Positions 60,735-64,000 of a DNA stretch of 64,000 bases are shown here, piece after piece. Source of the DNA: Talpa occidentalis (Eukaryota; Chordata; Mammalia; Eulipotyphla; Talpidae); NCBI RefSeq assembly GCF_014898055.3, contig NW_023604295.1, positions 72,318,301-72,382,300 on the forward strand, given 5' to 3'. Made by a program: the position numbers and the translations under genes. The notes under the pieces were generated by a model. The model did not search any database. It was not told the DNA's origin and saw only the letters and a list, made by a program, of their open reading frames with translations. Within the stretch, counting starts at the first letter, position 1, and each line of letters starts with the position of its first letter.

Positions 60735-62356
60735 TTACAGCATTTGGGTAAAGCATGAGAAGAGAGTTAGCAACATGTCCACATGGAACCCATTGGTTTG
60801 GTATTTGGAAAACAGCGGTAGTAAATAAATTAACAATTATGTGAGACATTGTAGGTTGTGATTAGAGTGATGGTACATTCCAGGAAGATAAGAATGAAGT
60901 GGGGGAAAGAGGAGAATGATTGGATAAGTCATCTATAGGATGATCTGTGATGTCCTCTCCAAAACAATGCCATTTGTGTTGAGAACTGGTAGATGAGAAT
61001 GAATAAGACAGGAAAAGCGTGGAAGAACATGTCAATAAGTTTATAGCATAGAATATAAACCATTACTCATAGTTTAAATGCTGTCCACACACAGTAGTAA
61101 TCAAGGAAGTATAAATTAAATAACAATTAGGGATAATTTTATACATTAGCTTGGAAAATATTTTTAAAGTCTGTCAATGTCTGGAGAAACAAGAATTCCA
61201 TCACCGTTTGAGGAAGAGGCAACAACTTGGAGATCAGTAAAGAAATATTTACCAAAGATAAATTCGATGTCCTGTGATTGAGCATTTTCCCTTTTATATA
61301 CACCGGAGGAATGTGTACATACTTGTATTGATTGAATTGCTAAAGAATCACGGAGATCAAAATGATAATGCTGACAAAGTTATAGTTCATTGTAGGAAAG
61401 GGGTACAATCCAGCAATGGTGTTGAAAGGATAGTACTCACCACGATATTGTTTAAGACATAAAAAATTCACTTTGGAGAAAGAGAAGGCAAGAGAGGTAG
61501 TAGGTTTCTAGTGATGAATCCAAATTGGTGCCCAGAGCAAGATGTTTTTCTGTATCCTGAGAGAAGAACTGAAGAATATTTAATATTTTAACTAGAGTTC
61601 ATTGGTAATCATATTTATATGGGGCCAGAGAGAAGGATACTCCAAAATGAAATCATATAATATTCTCCACCTTATTATTTGGAAAGATAATTCACATTTC
61701 TTTTTGGAGTAAAGGCAAGATAGACAGTTTTCTTAATGATTAATAGCCTATTTTCATGAGACACATAGAAAAAAGCTTAATCATCTCCAATTTATTAGCT
61801 TAAGCCTTCTAGAAAACTACTCAAATTCTTAATTTGAAAAAAAAATGATGCTTACCACAAATAAGAAGACTGATAAAGATAAAAAGTATGTACAATGTTT
61901 AAGAGAATACCAGAACTTACTATATATATTTATTAATAATTAGGGAGAGATTCTTTTATCAGTGATTCAGTAGTACTAAGATTTATAGTTTGGAGAACTT
62001 TCTGCAATTATGTAATATAAACTCCACAAAATTCATACAAGAGAACTAAATCCTAGAGAGTTAATGAATTTGTTCTAAAATCATAAGGATTTGTTGTTGC
62101 AAATATACATTTTAATGGGTAATATAAGAGAAAATACAGCTGGAAGTCATTGGTACTGTTACTAACACAGAGTAAGGAAACCACATATCAAAGAGGATCA
62201 CTGATGTGTGTGGGTCTTACAAGTGGAATGTTTTCTACTTCTGTTGAGACTGACTCATCCAAAGTGATATTTTAGAGATTGAGCTATGAGATAACTGATA
62301 GTCAATGAGGTGAATCTGGTTGGTTGTAGGAATCTTCTTTCCAAAGACTGTGATAG
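60735..62356. other. non-coding DNA, nothing firmly recognised
   Basis: The interval 61140-61460 faintly follows the L1 ORF2 3' order (gtctggagaaacaagaattcc, then gaggaatgtgtacatacttg), but too weakly to annotate as L1. Confidence 0.4.
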
Positions 62357-62368
62357 AGTATGAAATCA

Positions 62369-62639
62369 GGGCCTCCTTGGTGGCACAGGGGTTAAAGTCT
62401 CAGTGCATATAAGCTTTGTAGCCACTACAGCATGGGTGCGATCTCTGGCCAGGAAGGTGACCCACATGGCACAGCAGACCTCTCCTGTCTCGCCTGCTGC
62501 TCCCCTCAGCAGTGTATTTCAGTAGATATGCCTATTCTGATCCTCACTCTGTCTCTGGTGAATCCTCTCACCCACCCCATACCTCTGGCCTGTACACCAG
62601 TTCTTGTATGCATAAATAAATAAATCTTAAAAAAATACA
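62369..62639 (+). mobile_element. tRNA-derived SINE
   Basis: agtatgaaatcag before the head and agtataaaatcag at 62640-62652 form the TSD. The head is gggcctccttggtggcacag and the tail is cataaataaataaatctta. Confidence 0.94.
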
Positions 62640-62690
62640 AGTATAAAATCAGAAAGATGTGACCTCGTTTCCTGAGGTCCTTTAGAAATG

Positions 62691-62788
62691 GTTATTTAAT
62701 AATGTGGAGGAAGCCTCTAGAGATAATTCTTTATAATCCTCCTCAATTGTCTCCTAAAAAAGACCCAATGTGTTAACATTAATTTTGC
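62691..62788 (+). repeat. 98-base duplicated segment, copy 2
   Basis: Gap-free partner of 59923-60020 at an offset of 2768 bases. The sequences immediately outside the two copies do not align by eye. Confidence 0.85.
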
Positions 62789-64000
62789 TATGATACTTAC
62801 ATTGTGGAGAGTTTTACTTTTCATTGTTGTTTTGCTCATGAAATTTGTCATAGTGGAAAATTAAAATACCTTTAGGAAAAAAGAATTGTGTGCACAAAAA
62901 GGCTAGGTGAAAGCCTTGGGAGAATATAGGTTAAGTTTATTAACATAGCCATCAATTTGAGTAACCCAGTTTAGAGTCACATAAAATTGGCAAGCGTGCC
63001 ATTTAACATCCTATTGGAAGACTGTTTTATCTTTGCTCTCTAGAGAATCTTTAGAGGGTAGGGGGAGATTGTATTCTACCTGGTGGCCTCTGACTCTGAG
63101 TGGTGGTTTCTTCCTTATGGGCCAGTCTTCATCAGACAAGGTTAATCCTTGAAGTTCCCAAAAGTCCAGTCGTTGTCCAAAACTACTCTTCTTTAACTCC
63201 TTTTTCCGCTACCTCTTTTTTTCCACCTCTTTAATTTTTGCCTTAGTTCTTATTGTGGAAATGAAAATGAGATATATTGTTGGGAACTTTCACTTTATTA
63301 GAGAATATTCAAATTAATGCCAAGAATCCAGTCCTATATTAACTAGGCAAAGCATACCAACTAATATGCCATCGCCACCACCAACAACAAAGTTATTATA
63401 CATCTTAAACTCAATCTCCTGCAAATTCCAACATTTATATCAGTTTGCGATGAAATGACAGAGTAATGACAACTAGAGGTTTACCATACCTGACAGCATT
63501 TGGGTAAGCATGGAATAGTAATGGAGTAGAGTGTATAGGATACTTGGAGGCAGAGATCATTGGAGAGTTGCAGGTCTCAAGAGAGAGCTGCACTGTCAAG
63601 TGGAGATGAAAGGAAATCAGCTATTCTCATGATGTCTAGGAATCAGTGTCTAGGAAAATGAACAGCAGCTTATGAATGGAGCAGATTAAAAAAAATTCTC
63701 TAAAATTACACTTGATTATGTGCTTCCACTTGGTTATCACATCAATAAATTTGACTTAGGGATGAGGGTTTAGACCTATGTATCAAATATTCATGATTTA
63801 ATGACTGACTGCTATTGGAAAAAGAGACAGAAAGTTGTGTGTAACAATGTGTTATTAAAATTTTGATTGCTAGACATCAAGTGAGGAATTGGTAGTAAAA
63901 ATTAAGAAATGTTCCACATTATAAAGGAAAATATGCACTTTGAAATAAAAATCAAAACTCATGAGTGATTTGTTCAGAAAATTTAGCACTATTAGTACTC
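62789..64000. other. non-coding DNA, nothing recognised
   Basis: No gene or repeat family recognised up to the end of the window. A short acagcatttgggta match at 63493 to 60737 is mentioned under findings. Confidence 0.45.

Noticed and set aside
61140..61460. L1 ORF2 relic
   Set aside because: Only two weak word matches in L1 order. Below the level I would annotate.
460..62639. tRNA genes
   Set aside because: The box A/B-like motifs (ggcgcagnggttgag, ggttcgatccc) all lie in SINE heads. None folds into a full tRNA with a CCA-proximal acceptor stem by eye.
1..64000. A previously undescribed multi-gene system
   Set aside because: No coding genes or gene neighbourhoods are present. All long frames trace to repeats or low-complexity DNA, apart from a few motif-less frames.

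Overview
This window is AT-rich vertebrate nuclear DNA, almost certainly from a placental mammal. It is non-coding throughout as far as the sequence can be read. I found no exon, conserved protein domain, RNA gene, CRISPR array or bacterial-type operon. The placental assignment rests on L1 (LINE-1) ORF1/ORF2 fragments, MIR and L2 relics, MLT1- and MLT2-like endogenous-retrovirus LTRs, and 27 copies of a tRNA-headed, T+ type SINE whose tail carries AATAAA followed by TCTTT. The SINE is not one of the families I know well (carnivore CAN, pig PRE-1, equid ERE, vespertilionid VES, primate Alu, cetacean CHR). A less-sampled laurasiatherian lineage such as a bat is possible, but the species is not determined.

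Layout. 1-6.7 kb: AT-rich background with an L1 ORF2 scrap, a MIR/L1 patch and a dense SINE cluster that includes a SINE inside a SINE. 6.7-16 kb: mostly unique AT-rich DNA with a pair of back-to-back hairpins, a CTCF-like motif and an L2 relic. 16-24 kb: paired SINEs, compound microsatellites, a candidate solo LTR, a second CTCF-like motif and an unexplained GC-richer block near 20.6-21.4 kb. 24-33.5 kb: a SINE doublet, MIRs, a detached L1 5' end with monomer-like repeats, and an L1 3' end carrying a nested SINE. 33.5-43 kb: old L1 relics, an MLT1-like LTR and unique DNA. 43.6-44.9 kb: the most informative element, a young minus-strand L1 with a 5' inversion, an apparent 3' transduction and a nested young SINE. 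45-64 kb: SINEs, MLT1/MLT2-like LTRs, MIRs and a pair of 98-bp near-identical segments 2.77 kb apart.

No genes work together here. The window reads as intergenic or long-intron sequence built up by successive retrotransposon insertions. Many insertions keep recognisable target-site duplications (TSDs), so their relative order can be read. I did not find a previously undescribed biological system. The findings worth a second look are the L1 structural history, the SINE family itself, the CTCF-like motifs, the paired segments and a few possibly conserved non-coding blocks. Coordinates of ancient repeats are by eye and approximate to tens of bases.
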